Shown here in pieces: positions 42,961 through 54,675 of a stretch of DNA of 64,000 bases (its first letter is position 1; each line of letters opens with the position of its first letter). Position numbers and translations under genes: made by a program. Under the pieces are notes generated by a model that saw only the letters and a list, made by a program, of their open reading frames with translations, searched no databases and was not told where the DNA came from. This DNA is from Armillaria gallica (lineage: Eukaryota; Basidiomycota; Agaricomycetes; Agaricales; Physalacriaceae). Location: NCBI GenBank assembly GCA_037576215.1, contig JBANDB010000001.1, forward strand, positions 4,960,001 through 5,024,000, written 5' to 3'.

Positions 42961-43830
42961 TTCACCTAATTGTGCAGCAGAATAGAAAGTGGTAGTCAAA
43001 CATGCAGCTACTGTGGCGTCAAGAAGAAGAGAAAGGTTCAAATGTTGGAGCAAAGTTGCCATAGAGTTGCAGGTGTATAGTAGACAGAGTTTCTTTCTAG
43101 TATAGGGTGGCTGAAGATGTAAAGCTGCAGTTATGAGTTGAGATGTCTCTATCTCATTGATGAGTCATGGCAGTCCATAAAGAATGTGCTATGCTTGCAG
43201 TCTATGGAGGTAATTGGACAAGGTTCTGCTTGTATAGTTTCTGGCTATTGTTGTCAGGAAATTTGAAATGATCTCAGCACTAGCAGAACAATGAGCATTA
43301 TCTGATATGTTCTTGATATCACAGAAGATGTGATAGAGTAGGAGGCCAGATTCATAGGTTTTGAGGGTTTTATCTGTCTATAAAAAGAATAAGATATGGA
43401 AGACATGAGTGAGATTATTCTTTAAGAGGTATGAGGTATCTGCCCATAGAGATGTGGGCCTCCATTTTATGAAACATTTACAAGCCAAGCAATGTGGATG
43501 CTACTGGAAGAGACATAGAGCTAGCAAGAAGGGATATGCCTATGGTTGAGCTGTCCTCTTGAATTGATCTGGGATGTTGTTCTAGTTCCACAAAGGTGGA
43601 ATAGGATTGATTGTGGTCAGAGCAGTGTGATGGTAGCCAGTCAAAGATTAGTTGAGAATCAGAGGAATAGGTCTAGTGATCACATTGCTTGGGAGAGCAG
43701 TTGATCAGCCATTTCTGGACTCTGTGAGAGTAATTGAAACATCATAGTTGATGATGAGAGGGAGTAATTCTTTTGGAAGTGAAATTGGTGGAAGGAGGAG
43801 AAAACATTGAGAGTATACTTTTCTAGAGGG
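42961..43830 (-). pseudogene. Ngaro recombinase N-terminal region, degraded
   Basis: No frame is open for long. Position between RNase H and the YR catalytic domain implies this is the recombinase N-terminus. Confidence 0.35.
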
Positions 43831-44650
43831 TCCATTGGCTAGGTTACTTGCACTTGTGATGTATCTTGTGTAGATGTGCAAGCTGATAAGGGTAAGAACA
43901 TTGTGGACATGTCAGAAGATATTGTTGACTTCTTGGTTTCTGTGTCAGCTATTCCACCAGCCTTTGACAATAGACTTACTGTCACTGTGGAGCTTGATAT
44001 TGTATTTTGAGTCATCAGCACCTTTAAAGGCTCTATTTTTAATACAGCATTGTATAAAAACAATTAGTGTATGTATCTTGCATTGCAATTGTTTGAACAA
44101 GAAGTTTAAAACCCACTCCTTTGGCCTATTAAATATCATGCTCAGAGGACTTTCAACTAGAAAAAAGTTGCCATGCATGCCATCTGTTTCTGATAACGAT
44201 AGTGACACCAGTTTCTGAGCTCACATCTGAGAAAACATCAAGATTGAAGATGGTGCAAGGTCCAGGGATGAGACAAGTTGGGTTGGAAAGTAACTGGAAT
44301 ATTAGCCACCAATTTAGGTTGAATTTAGTTTCTCTTAGCGCACATTATGGCAAGAAAAAATGGTCATGGGAGATTGCAAGGAACTTCTCAAAGTTGGTGA
44401 GATAAGCTTTACCTATGGAGATAATGTGACAGACATGCAGTAGCTTTCCATATAGGGATTCAACATCAAAGAGGACATGGATATCATTCATAAGCAATTC
44501 TTTAATTAATGAGACATATTTTTCTCTCTTCTCAAATGAGAGTGTAATCAACTATGTATTGAGATTCCATAAGAGACTAGTAAAGGGAAACACAAAGGAG
44601 AAAGGGATATCCTTTTTGTGTTTCCAGGAAATGCCAAAGTCATTTGATAT
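43831..44650 (-). pseudogene. Ngaro RT connection and RNase H
   Basis: Minus frames read YGKLLHVCHIISIGKAYLTN and FEKFLAISHDHFFLP (44345-44551), the GKL...GRAYLT box typical of DIRS/Ngaro RTs. Then come IPGPCTIFNLDVFSDVSSETG, with the RNase H Asp, and SKSIVKGWWN (43945-44208). Interrupted by stops. Confidence 0.7.
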
Positions 44651-44914
44651 CACTGCATGGAGAATTTAATATTTTAGCTTAAAATATTGAATTCTATAAC
44701 TATTTATTTTTTCAATATATTAGACTAAAATATTAAGATAATATTTTCAATATATTTGTGATATTTGGGAAATTTCTAATATTTTTTCAATAAACAAGAA
44801 TATTGAAATAATGTTTAAAATAACCTTTTAATATTTCAGCTTAGATGTTGGAAAAAAATAAATAGTTATAGAATTCAATATTTTAGGCTAAAATATTAGA
44901 TTCTCCATGCAGTG
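44651..44914. mobile_element. CACTA-type MITE, copy 1
   Basis: 264 bp. TIRs begin CACTGCATGGAGAAT and extend about 50 bp, followed by AATATTTT blocks that give a near-complete foldback. TSD TAT at 44648-44650 and 44915-44917. CACTG ends with a 3-bp TSD fit CACTA (EnSpm). Inserted in the Ngaro RT. Confidence 0.85.
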
Positions 44915-44917
44915 TAT

Positions 44918-45249
44918 AGTATCAACATCATCAAATTTATAAGTAAAATTATAGTCAGCAAAAGAACATAGGGAAGAGTTGAACAAGTCTTAGATAGGAA
45001 AAGCACAATCTTTATCAACTTTTTCATATTAGCTGTCAAACAAGTATTCACCCTTCCATCACAGGTGGCCATCTGACTAGTGTTATTCTTCTTGTGCAAT
45101 AATATGATTGCAGAATTCAAATCAACAACTGTTGTACTCTATGAGCTAAAGCAATAAGTATCTTAAAAAAATAATGATCATTGACCTATTTTGACAGCAG
45201 ACCAATGTCTTTCACATAGAAGATATTAACACTAGCATCAGCAACCATG
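44918..45249 (-). pseudogene. Ngaro RT, catalytic segment
   Basis: The minus frame reads VADASVNIFYVKDIG, LLSK-stop-VNDHYFF. The family has WVDD here, so Trp became TAG and the first catalytic Asp (45180-45182) became Asn. GTCGAT to GTCAAT is a CpG-type change. MITE copy 4 lies on one side and MITE copy 1 on the other. Confidence 0.65.
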
Positions 45250-45252
45250 TCA

Positions 45253-45517
45253 CACTGCATGGCAGCTCCAATAATTGAGCCTCAAATATTGAATCTGAAC
45301 AATATTTATTTTCAGTCACTTTCCTGTCTGATATATTGAAGAAATAAGTAAAATATCTTTTTAATATTTGAGATTTTATGCAGTTTTGAGGCAGTTTTTA
45401 CAAATATAGACAAGATATGAGCAAAAGCTTTTACCTATTTTAGGCTCAAATATGGTAAAAATAAATATCTTTCAAACTTAATATTTAAGCCTCATTTACT
45501 GAAGCCATCATGCAGTG
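45253..45517. mobile_element. CACTA-type MITE, second subfamily
   Basis: 265 bp. TIRs CACTGCATGGCAGCTCC and GGCTTCAGTAAATG-type inner part, ending CATGCAGTG. TSD TCA at 45250-45252 and 45518-45520. Shares only the terminal CACTGCATGG with copies 1-3, so the same transposase could have moved both. Confidence 0.8.
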
Positions 45518-46135
45518 TCATGAGCTCTATATTCAGAAGTCTCACCAAATGTGACATAAAAGTCAATGATGAAGTCTGTCTCTGATAGGCATACCACTGT
45601 TCTGGCCCATTAAGAAGAATGAGTTTAAATATTTTGATAGGCCTCAGATACATCTTGAATGCTGCTTTGAGATCCTAGAGGCAATAGAAAGATTTTAAGA
45701 CATATGCCATTAAATGTGCCTCAGATGTATGGAAATCATCAGAGGAAATAGAATAATTAATTGAAGAGTGACCTTCAACTTGTGTTTTAGTGAATGGTCC
45801 AATATAGTGGTCAGCATCAAATTCATAAGCAATCATTTTGTCAAACTGAGGTCAAAATAGATTAATAGAAGCATTGTTTGGAGATGTGAAAGTTCTGTGA
45901 ATGGGAGAAATGCTGATGTTGAAGCCAAAGGAGAGTCCATTATAGATAGTAAGGTACTGATAAATAAGATTAGCTGCTGATAAGTAAGTAAGCCAAGCAT
46001 TAGAGTGAAGCAGTGTGACAGCATTATTTCTTCTGTATATAAGAACAGTGGAAGGCTCTGGGGGTGGAGCTTCCACAGCCTGAGCATTTGTGATGGCTGA
46101 GATGGGAACACTTGCAACCAACAGGTTAGTTCCAA
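45518..46135 (-). pseudogene. Ngaro RT, N-terminal part
   Basis: The minus frame reads LLHSNAWLTYLSAANLIYQY (45960-46020), MIAYEFDADHYIGPFTK, INYSISSDDFHTSEAHLM and DLKAAFKMYLRPIKIFKLIL. This is the pre-palm and palm start of DIRS/Ngaro RTs, including the Asp in DLKAAF. Few stops. Confidence 0.7.
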
Positions 46136-46928
46136 TTGAGGCAGATAGATTCTCTGGCCTTGTTAACTATTAAACTACTGATGGTATAAAAACATCTGGC
46201 TGCTTCTCCATTTCACAAGATTGAGTGACAGAATTTGAGATTTACATGAATGCTAAGACAGATAGCACACACAATAGCATCCAATGATAATGCACCACCT
46301 CGAAAAGAAGACTAATGAGAGCTAGAAAAGCTGGAGCTTGAATCAGGGAACAATTTATAGTAGCTTGAGAATGTTGAGGATTCAGAAGCTTGGTCTCAGT
46401 TGCCAGTCTTATTATAAGATCTGTCATAGCAGTGATAATTATTATATTGAGAATAGTAATTCAGTCAATAATCATCATTGTGTTTGTGGAGAGACATAGA
46501 TCTCAGGCAGGATCACTCATTCAAGCAACCACTGTAAGAATAGCTATGACTAGTACTTGTAGAATCAGACTAGTAGAGTAAAATAGTAGAGATTGAATTG
46601 TGTATAGACCAATTGGATTATGCATAATACAACCAAATCATACATAGTGCAATCAAATTGGAAGAAAAACCTAGTCATGGGCAAGGTGAAATATTGAGAG
46701 AGGTGAAGTAATATCCAATCAGTGTAATAAATACTTCAAAATGAAGAAAAGGCTGATCTTCATTGGTAATGTCTTAAACTTGTCATATAGCTCATTTGAG
46801 ATGTTCTCTAATCATTCAGAAACTATTGTTGTCAAGTTTGCTGCATAATTTCCCTCTTCAATATTACAATGCTGTTAGTGATGAGTATCATCTACATAGA
46901 CTAGAAGAGACTTCTTGCCATTAAAGCA
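46136..46928 (-). other. Ngaro linker between Gag-like ORF and RT
   Basis: Degraded sequence, no motif recognised. Confidence 0.4.
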
Positions 46929-47470
46929 TTATCTGAAGGAATGTAGTGTCAAACTCAAAAGCATCAAGACAAATATCTGAATTATCATTTTCAGCCAATT
47001 GGCAGTGTTTATATTTATAGCATGCAGGAACCAAGCATAGTTATATGAGAACTGTGACCATAATAAATCTTTGTCAGCCAAAGCATTTTTTGATGATTTC
47101 ATGGTAAAAGAAGCTTGGAAAGAAAGAGAGCTAGAATTGAAAAACTTTTGGAGGTTCAAAATATCTAGAGCAAGAGCATTGATGATAATTAAAGTCTCAT
47201 TTGCTGACATCTTTGAGAAATACCAGAGAGGACAATACTTGAAATCAGACAGTTGTTTCTGAGCATAAGGGTGGAGGATGGGATCAGCCTCTTTGTTGAT
47301 ATTCAGCAGTAGGTCAAAGTTGCCAAGTTTAAGACATTTCTTGTCCCTTTCTTTTCTTTCCATCTTTTTCTCTTTTTCAAGCTCTAAACAGGCAGCCTCA
47401 GTGCCTTTTTCAGTCTTCTTCTTAGCTAGACTCTCAGCATCCTGATCTGCATGGGTTTGGCCATTTTAAA
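46929..47470 (-). pseudogene. Ngaro Gag-like ORF
   Basis: An open minus frame (47363-46929). It reads PYAQKQLSDFKYCPLWYFS, then MKSSKNALADKDLLWSQFSY. This is the pattern LxxFKYxPLWYFT ... PSKNxxxDxxLxWxQF that I associate with the Gag-like protein next to Agaricomycete RT-YR elements. It sits just inside repeat A1, as expected. Confidence 0.65.
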
Positions 47471-47702
47471 TATCTTAGTCTTTTGAATTTCTTACTGTCT
47501 AGTTTTAGGTAAGCTAGGTGATGACCTCATCATTGGACAGATTGTTAGCAGATTTTAGTGCATCACAGATAAAAGCATAATTGGCTGCTGAAAAATCAAA
47601 GCACAAGATCAAGTGAAGATTAATAATGAGATAGAGAGGAGTTCAGGCAGAGATGATATTTGTATGAAATAGTATTAGTAAAGTAAAGTGTTCAGTACAA
47701 AG

Positions 47703-47880
47703 AATCACAAATTAAAGATTGGTGATAGCTTAGAAGAGGAGTCAGTGCTTTAAGCTTTGTCTTGAAGCAAGATGGGAAAAAAAAGAAAAAGTCTGATTAG
47801 TAATCAATTACTCTTTGTATGCATACTCTGTTCTGACTCCTGAGACTTCACTCATGTCTTATCCATTTTCAGAACATTAA
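47703..47880 (-). repeat. Ngaro split repeat A1
   Basis: Direct repeat of 41986-42152 at the outer 5' end of the element. Confidence 0.85.
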
Positions 47881-48192
47881 AACATGCTTATCATGAAGTA
47901 GACAATAGAAGGTATAGTAGTAGACATGAAAAGGCATGAATTACATGTATTGGCTGCTCAAGCATTAGAGTGAGTTTTGAATGTATAGTATTTATGCATA
48001 CTCACAAGCATAATTGTAAGTTTAGCCCTACAGGTTATGGATATATTTATTAACCTCTAGTTTACAGTATAGATATTATTCATAAAGCTGAAAAGGAGCA
48101 AAAATGGCTTTTCAAGTAGCATTTGAGGCTTATTTAAACAGTTATAACTATTAATTTTAGATATCATCTATTAAACCTAGCCAGGTAGATAA

Positions 48193-48634
48193 TCTATATA
48201 TTAAGAGAGGTAGCATCAAAGCTGACATAATAAGCTGACTTTGAATTTTCCGGCCATTGCCATACCCTGGCCAATTCCGGCTGAGTTTGAACTTCGCCAT
48301 GCTGCAATGGTGTGGCTTTAAGCCTGTGCCCTTTCCTTCTTACCCTCTGCTCTGTTCCACCCCCCCTCACAGTGTATCATCCCAGGCAAACATTACAGCC
48401 CTGTGATATATAATCTATATATTAAGAGAGGTAGCATCAAAGCTGACATAATAAGCTGACTTTGAATTTTCCGGCCATTGCCATACCCCGGCCAATTCCG
48501 GCTGAGTTTGAACTTCGCCATGCTGCAATGGTGTGGCTTCAAGCCTGTGCCCTTTCCTTCTTACCCTCTGCTCTGTTCCACCCCCCCTCACAGTGTATCA
48601 TCCCAGGCGAACATTACAGCCCTGTGATATATAA
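48193..48634 (+). repeat. Tandem duplication of the Helitron 5' terminus (2 x 221 bp)
   Basis: 48193-48413 and 48414-48634 differ at three sites by eye. Each begins TCTATATATTAAGAG after an A. Two of the three differences are CpG-type. Confidence 0.9.
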
Positions 48635-48821
48635 TAAGGACTTCTGGGATCTCTCACAGTACTGTCTATCAATCTTTGATTAAAGCTCTTTGTTGCTGAT
48701 TTTCTCTACAGGTGTCTTTGGCTCTTCCTCACACAGCATTGCTACAATTTCTGCCTTTCCATCCCCTGTGATGTATGTACCACTCTTATTTCTCCAAGAT
48801 TAATGCTCACAGCTTTCTTTT

Positions 48822-51800
48822 AATAGGTCTCCCTCCACTCCTACCAGAGAGAATGATCATTTCAATTTTCCAGCTCCAGTTACACCAGAGCAGAATCGTC
48901 ATGAAGAACGGGAGCAGGATCGTCTTCAGCGTCTTCAGATGACCTCCCCCTCTGACCGTCGTGGTCGATCACCACGTCCAGGTCCTGATCCTAATATTGA
49001 ACTTCCACGCTTAAATATCAATGTACCACCTGAGACACATATTTCATCTCAGTTAGATCGTCCACGTGAACATCCCATGCCTGTAGTACCAACTCTTCCT
49101 GTCTTTCCAAGAAGTAGACGTCGTAGACAATTACGTGGTGGTGCTCCTGAAGGATCACGATTACCTTCACCACCTCCACAGCCACCATTATCATTACCAC
49201 ATCAGCATCAACCACCGCATGCTGTTTCTGTACCACTTCCTCTGGCAAGACGTCCATATGCTGAGGTGTACTCCCAGCATGATATTGGGAGTAGAAAATG
49301 GATGTGTGAATGTTGTGGGGCATTACATTGGCATGATGAGCGAATTAAAAATAAGTCAAAAGCTACACCGCATTTTGGGATGTGCTGTCTACAAGGGCAG
49401 GTCAAATTACCTCCTCTTCTTCCTGCTCCTGCCATTCTTCAAAATCTTCTTTGTGGTGACAATCCAATGTCAAAAGCCTTCTTACAGGATATCAGGCAGT
49501 ATAATGCAGCATTGGCATTTACATCCATGGCTGTAAAAGTTGATGAGGCAATTACCAACTCTTCAGGACCATACTGCTTTCGTGTATCTGGCGAGCTTCA
49601 TCACCGGATGGGATCTCTACTGCCTGAGGAAGAGGGGAAATTGTCTTATGCACAGCTGTATATACATGATCCAGTGGAGGCATTGCATATGCGTAATCGC
49701 CGCAATCCTAACTTAAATCCTGAAATCATGTCCCAATTACAGGATTTAATGCAGGATGTGAATCCATATGTTACTTTATATCGACATGCATATCTCATTA
49801 TGAAAGAAAAGCCCCGTGAAGAGTATCCAAATATTGAAGTACGATTGCATGTGGGTGATGGAACTGATGGGCGACGATATAATCTTCCAACAGTAAATGA
49901 GTTGGCTGCTATTATTCCTGGAGATGGATCTGAGCCTGTTCAAAATGATCGAGATATTGTTTTACGTATGCATGATCATTCTCTCAAACGCATTAGCCAA
50001 CTTCATCCAAGTTATCAACCTCTTCATTATGTTCTCCTTTTTCCACATGGAGAATTGGGTTGGAATATACATATGCTCCTGGAAGAAACTGAAACAAGTG
50101 AACGTAGAGAACAGAAAAAGATTACTCAGCATATGTATTATGCTTACCGCCTACAGGATCGTCCAATATTTGAACCAAATGCACCATTGTATAGAGGAGG
50201 ACGGCTGTACCAACAATATATTGTGGATGCATGGGCCTCAATTGAACAAAGTAATCTCAACTGGGTTCGACTCAATCAGAAAACTATCTGTGCAGATCTG
50301 TATAAGGGAGTGGTGGATGCAGCTACTAATGCTGATGGATTGCAAGACTCTGGCCAGCGTATTGTCCTACCTTCATCACATACTGGCAGTCCCCGTGCAA
50401 TGTATCAGCTGTATCAGGATTCTATGGCAATTTGTAGAGCTTTGCAGAAGCCAGATATCTTTCTTACAATGACAGCAAACCCACAGTGGCCAGAAATTGT
50501 TGAAGCTCTAAAGCATACAGATGGACCAGATCAGAAAGTGGAGGATCGACCAGATATTGTGGCCAGGGTCTTCCAGTTGAAGAAGGAGGCCTTACTGGAT
50601 GAAATCAAGAAGGGTGGAATATTTGGAAAAGTCAGGGCTATAGTGCATACTATTGAATTTCAGAAGCGTGGACTCCCTCATATGCATCTTCTGATTTTTC
50701 TGGATCCTGAAGACAAGATTCGCACACCTGCTGATGCTGATTCAGTCTCATGTGCTCAGATTCCTGATCCTGTTACCCAACCAATTCTTTATGAGATTGT
50801 CACCAGATGCATGGTCCATGGTCCATGTGATCATCGCTGCAAGAAGCCCGATGGTCGCTGTTCAAAAAACTTTCCAAAAGACTTCAATGAGCATACTGAA
50901 TTCACCACTGATGGATATCCCAATTTGGCACGTCCTAACAATGGTCGTGAGTATGTTAAAATACGTGGTGAAACCCATACTGTCTATACCAACCGTGATA
51001 TTGTCCCATACAATCCTTATCTCAGTGCAAAATATAACTGTCACATCAATGTGGAGGTTTGTGTTTCTGTCAAGGCTATCAAATATATCCATAAATACAT
51101 CTACAAGGGCCATGACAGGACCACATTAGAGGTTCAGGATCATGATGAGATTAAGGAGTTTCTGGATGCACGCTACATCTCTGCTATTGAATCATGCTGG
51201 AGAATCTTTTCATTTCGGCTACATCAGGAAGAGCCAAATGTTGTCCATCTTCAGGTCCATCTCCCTGATGAACAGCTTATTACATATGATGAGAATGACA
51301 GTCCAGAAGAGGTGTTAGCAGCTGCAGAGGCAAAGACAACTACTCTATTACAATGGTTTGATCTTAACAAAAGAGATCCCAGTGCACATCAGTATCTGTA
51401 TCAAGACATTCCTGCCCACTATACCTGGAACAGCAGCAAGAAACACTGGAATCCACGCCAAAGATACACAACTATTGGTGTTACCATTGGCCGAATGTAT
51501 CAAGCTGCCCCCTCATCTGGCGAGCGGTTCTATCTGCGGCTTCTTTTGACTGCTGTTACCGGTGCTCAATCCTTCCAACACTTACGCACTGTCAACAATG
51601 TGGAGTGTGCTACTTTTAAAGAAGCATGCATTGCTATGGGATTGCTGGAAAATGATAATGAATGGAGACAATGCTTACAGGAGGCAGCTATTATGCAGTC
51701 AGGAGCACAGTTGCGATCACTATTTGTGACCCTTCTTCTCTTCTGCCAGCCAGCAAAGCCAGATGAGCTGTGGGAGGAGTTCAAGGAGAACATTTGTGAT

Positions 51801-53487
51801 GATTTGGCACATAAGCTCCGCCAACGTGATGTTCCAAATCCAACAGATGCTCAGCTCTATGATTTTGGTCTCCATCTTATCAATAAGCTTCTTCAATCTC
51901 ATGGTCGTCGTCTCTCTGAGTGGACCGAGATGCCAGCCTCTATCATGGACTGGGCTGCTTATGAAGATAATCCTCTTCTGGCTGCACAGCTGGCCTATGA
52001 TATCCCATCTCTGCAGCAATTAGTTGCTAACAATCTTCAAACATTCAATGAAGAGCAAAAGACTGCTTATAATATTGTGTTTGACTCTGCTATGAATGAA
52101 CGAGGGAAATTGGTATTTCTGCATAGTGCTGGAGGTGTGGAAAGACTTTTGTGTGCAATACTATTGCTGCTGCTGTTCGTGCTGAAGGAAAGATTGCATT
52201 GACCTGTGCCTCCTCCGGTATATCAGCAATTCTCTTAGTTGGGGGGCGTACCAGCCACAGCACCTTCAAAATACCAATTCCCTCACGTGATGATACAACA
52301 TGCAGCATTCGTAGAGGGACTCACTTAGCTGAACTTCTTTGTAGAACTTCTCTCATCATTTGGGATGAAGTTCCTATGCAGAACCGACATGATATTGAGA
52401 CTGTTGATCGTACTCTTTGTGATGTCTGCAATAAGAATGTTCCTTTTGGTGGAAAAACTGTACTTTTTGGTGGTATGTGTGTTTATTCTGAGTCACTATA
52501 GATTGTCATTTCTGATTATTATTATTTATTTTAGGAGACTTTCGTCAGACATTGCCAGTTGTTTCACGAGGATCACGAGAGCAGATTGTTGCAGCTTCAT
52601 TTCGCCGTTCACCTTTATGGCCTCACATTGAAGTCATTCATTTGAAGAAAAACATGCGCCTGGATCAGACTCCTGAAAATGTAGAGTTTGCCCATTGGCT
52701 ACTTACTGTTGGTGCAGGTGAAGGACTTACCGATGATCGTACTATCACTCTTCCTGCTTCTATGCGTCTGGCCAACAATTCACTCTCTGAACTTATTAAA
52801 TATATCTATCCAAACATTCAAGCTGGCCACTTCCAAGACCACTTCTTTTTAGAACGAACAATTCTCTCTGGACGCAATGATGATGTTGATGAAATCAATC
52901 AACAGGTTCTGGATATGTTTCCAGGACAAGAGACAGTTTATTGGAGTACAGACAAGACAATAGAGGAAGAGTTGGATGATGCTGCTACTCTTTATCCAGT
53001 GGAGTTTCTTCAAAATTTCAATGCCTCTGGATTGCCACGTGCAAAGCTGGCTCTCAAAGTTGGATGTCCTCTTATGCTTCTCCGCAATCTGGATCCAGCA
53101 AATGGCCTATGCAATGGGACACGGATGATTCTCACACATTTCCGTCCTCATGTATTAGAATGTCGTCTTCTCAGTGGTAACAATGCAGGCAAGGCTGTTT
53201 TCATCCCACGCATCACAATCAATGCAGATACAGCTGAACTTCCTATTGCATTTTCACGTTGCCAATTTCCAGTCAGGTTGGCTTTTGCAATGACAATCAA
53301 CAAGTCTCAAGGACAGTCAGTTACTTATGTTGGATTAGATTTACGTACTCCTGTTTTTTCTCATGGACAACTGTATGTAGCACTTAGCCGTTGCACTTCT
53401 GGACAACGGATTCGAGTTCTCTTTCCAGATACAGAAAAAGGTACAAATACTTTGAATATTGTATACCCTGAGGCTCTATTACATTGA
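48822..53487 (+). CDS. Helitron RepHel (HUH Rep plus PIF1-like helicase), one frameshift
   Basis: The main frame starts at the ATG at 48939; open sequence extends back to a probable acceptor (TTTTAATAG) at 48821, so an upstream exon is likely. Counting from 48939, the N-terminus is Pro/Arg-rich. The Helitron-like Rep region has LTMTANPQWPEI, the HUH motif LPHMHLLIFL (His 581, His 583) and a Tyr motif KYIHKYIYKG (Tyr 716 and Tyr 720). The helicase Walker A reads AGGVER where GVGKT is expected, because one G is missing at 52136-52143. The next frame then carries TSLIIWDEVPM (Walker B). After a 62-bp intron come GDFRQTLPVV, LAFAMTINKSQGQS and LYVALSR. Rep nicks and joins; helicase unwinds. Confidence 0.9.
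52473..52534 (+). other. Intron in RepHel
   Basis: GTATGTGTG...TTATTTTAG, 62 bp. Splicing joins VLFGG to DFRQTLP, the conserved helicase motif. Confidence 0.85.
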
Positions 53488-53534
53488 TAATAGATATTTG
53501 TTTCTGAACTAATAACTGACACTCCCAAGTAATA

Positions 53535-53638
53535 AGCCGGGTTTGGGGCGGGCCCCAACAAGCCGAAGTCCCGTGTCGTAGTCAGGTTGCCAGGACCCAA
53601 GGTACGAGGGTCCGGCAATTGTGATGAAGACACGGGGC
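53535..53638 (+). promoter_or_regulatory. Helitron 3' terminal hairpins
   Basis: A perfect short hairpin TTGGGGC-GG-GCCCCAA lies near 53542-53557. A longer one pairs GTCCCGTGTC (53569-53578) with GACACGGGGC (about 53629-53638), with an inner stem TTGCCAGGACCC/GGGTCCGGCAA. The outer stem ends nine bases before the 3' terminus, where Helitrons carry their termination hairpin. Confidence 0.75.
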
Positions 53639-53647
53639 ATAGGCTTG

Positions 53648-54675
53648 TTTTCACTAACATATAAATGTGCTTATATAATACTCCTAGGATACTGCCACAA
53701 CTCAAATAGGCTGGTCTGGCTGGCACAATAATTCCTGCTCTCCTACTCATTGTTTGGTCTCAAAAAATATATTTGATTACATTTACAGTCTCTTTCCATC
53801 TGTGCACCAGTTATTTTTGCTGGATGTGTAATGGTCAGCCAGAATATATTGACTATAAGATTATATTAGTTTCAATCTGATAGCTAGAAATTTTTTTATC
53901 AGTCTATTTTGAAATTCAGCCTATTTAAGCAGGCAATTTGGTTCTCTGAGTGCATTATGATTATTTAAAAGTTATATTAATACTCTTACAGGTTAATGTA
54001 ATGTTATAAATCTTTAATTTCAAGAGAGAAATACAATTTTGATGAATTTCAGAATTTGCTGGAGAACTAAACATTCAGATTAATATCAAATTCATGAAAC
54101 AAATGGCTTCAGTGTAGACCAGTCACATTTTGTAAAGTAAAATATATATATATATATATATATTTAGAAGTGTTTATATATAATACATTCAAATACCATT
54201 TGATTTCTGTAGGCTACTCTGTATTATATAAGGTGTAATACCTATATTTAATTAAAATCATATTAAAGTCACTATATAAAAGCAATCAAGAATAACTAAT
54301 GGATGCATATTAGATGTGCTTGAAAATCCCTCCACTACATACATACTTGTATTATCAGATCAGGATAGATTAGAAGGGTAAGATAGATATAATAATATAT
54401 ACTATTGAATGTATGATTTATTTAACCCTGTCCAAGACAATACATAGCTGTATGAAGAAGATAAACTATTAAAAAAGCATAAAATATGAGAAATTTGCAA
54501 TTAGATAGCTGTTATCTAAGATCCATCATACTTTGATGCTTTGAAATATATATAAATCTATAGCATTTATTGATTATTGAATATCCTAAAGCTTTTGGAA
54601 ACCTTGGAGTGAGTAATTCAAGTAGGGCACACATCCCAAGTGTTTATTCCACTCATATGATCTAACCAACTAAAC
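53648..54675. other. DT1 copy 2 non-coding segment
   Basis: Aligns with the reverse complement of about 20700-21235 of copy 1 (shared blocks GGATACTGCCACA-like, AATGGCTTCAGT and TTTAGAAGTGTT). No gene. A (TA)n run is present at 54141-54164. Confidence 0.55.

Larger units (their letters stand above)
41841..47880 (-). mobile_element. Ngaro-like tyrosine-recombinase retroelement with split direct repeats
   Basis: In minus order: repeat A1 (47880-47703), Gag-like ORF, RT, RNase H, tyrosine recombinase, repeat B1 (42265-42162), repeat A2 (42152-41986), repeat B2 (41945-41841). The A1-ORFs-B1-A2-B2 order is diagnostic of Ngaro/PAT-type YR retroelements. About 6.0 kb with two MITEs inside. All genes are degraded. 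Confidence 0.8.
48193..53647 (+). mobile_element. Helitron, nearly intact
   Basis: The 5' end is TCTATATATTAAGAG after host A. The 3' end is GGCATAGGCTTG before host T, with a hairpin just upstream. The limits come from DT1 copy 1, where the matching site reads AAATAA|TTTTC uninterrupted (near 21236). Insertion between A and T without TSD is as known for Helitrons. It carries one RepHel gene with a single frameshift. The 3' tetramer CTTG departs from the usual CTRR. Confidence 0.85.

Noticed and set aside
49018..51129. Several frames of 75-190 codons inside the RepHel gene
   Set aside because: They are shadows of the long RepHel frame, with unusual residue composition.
54141..54164. (TA)n run as a possible origin or promoter
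   Set aside because: A simple microsatellite in non-coding DT1 sequence with no other signal.
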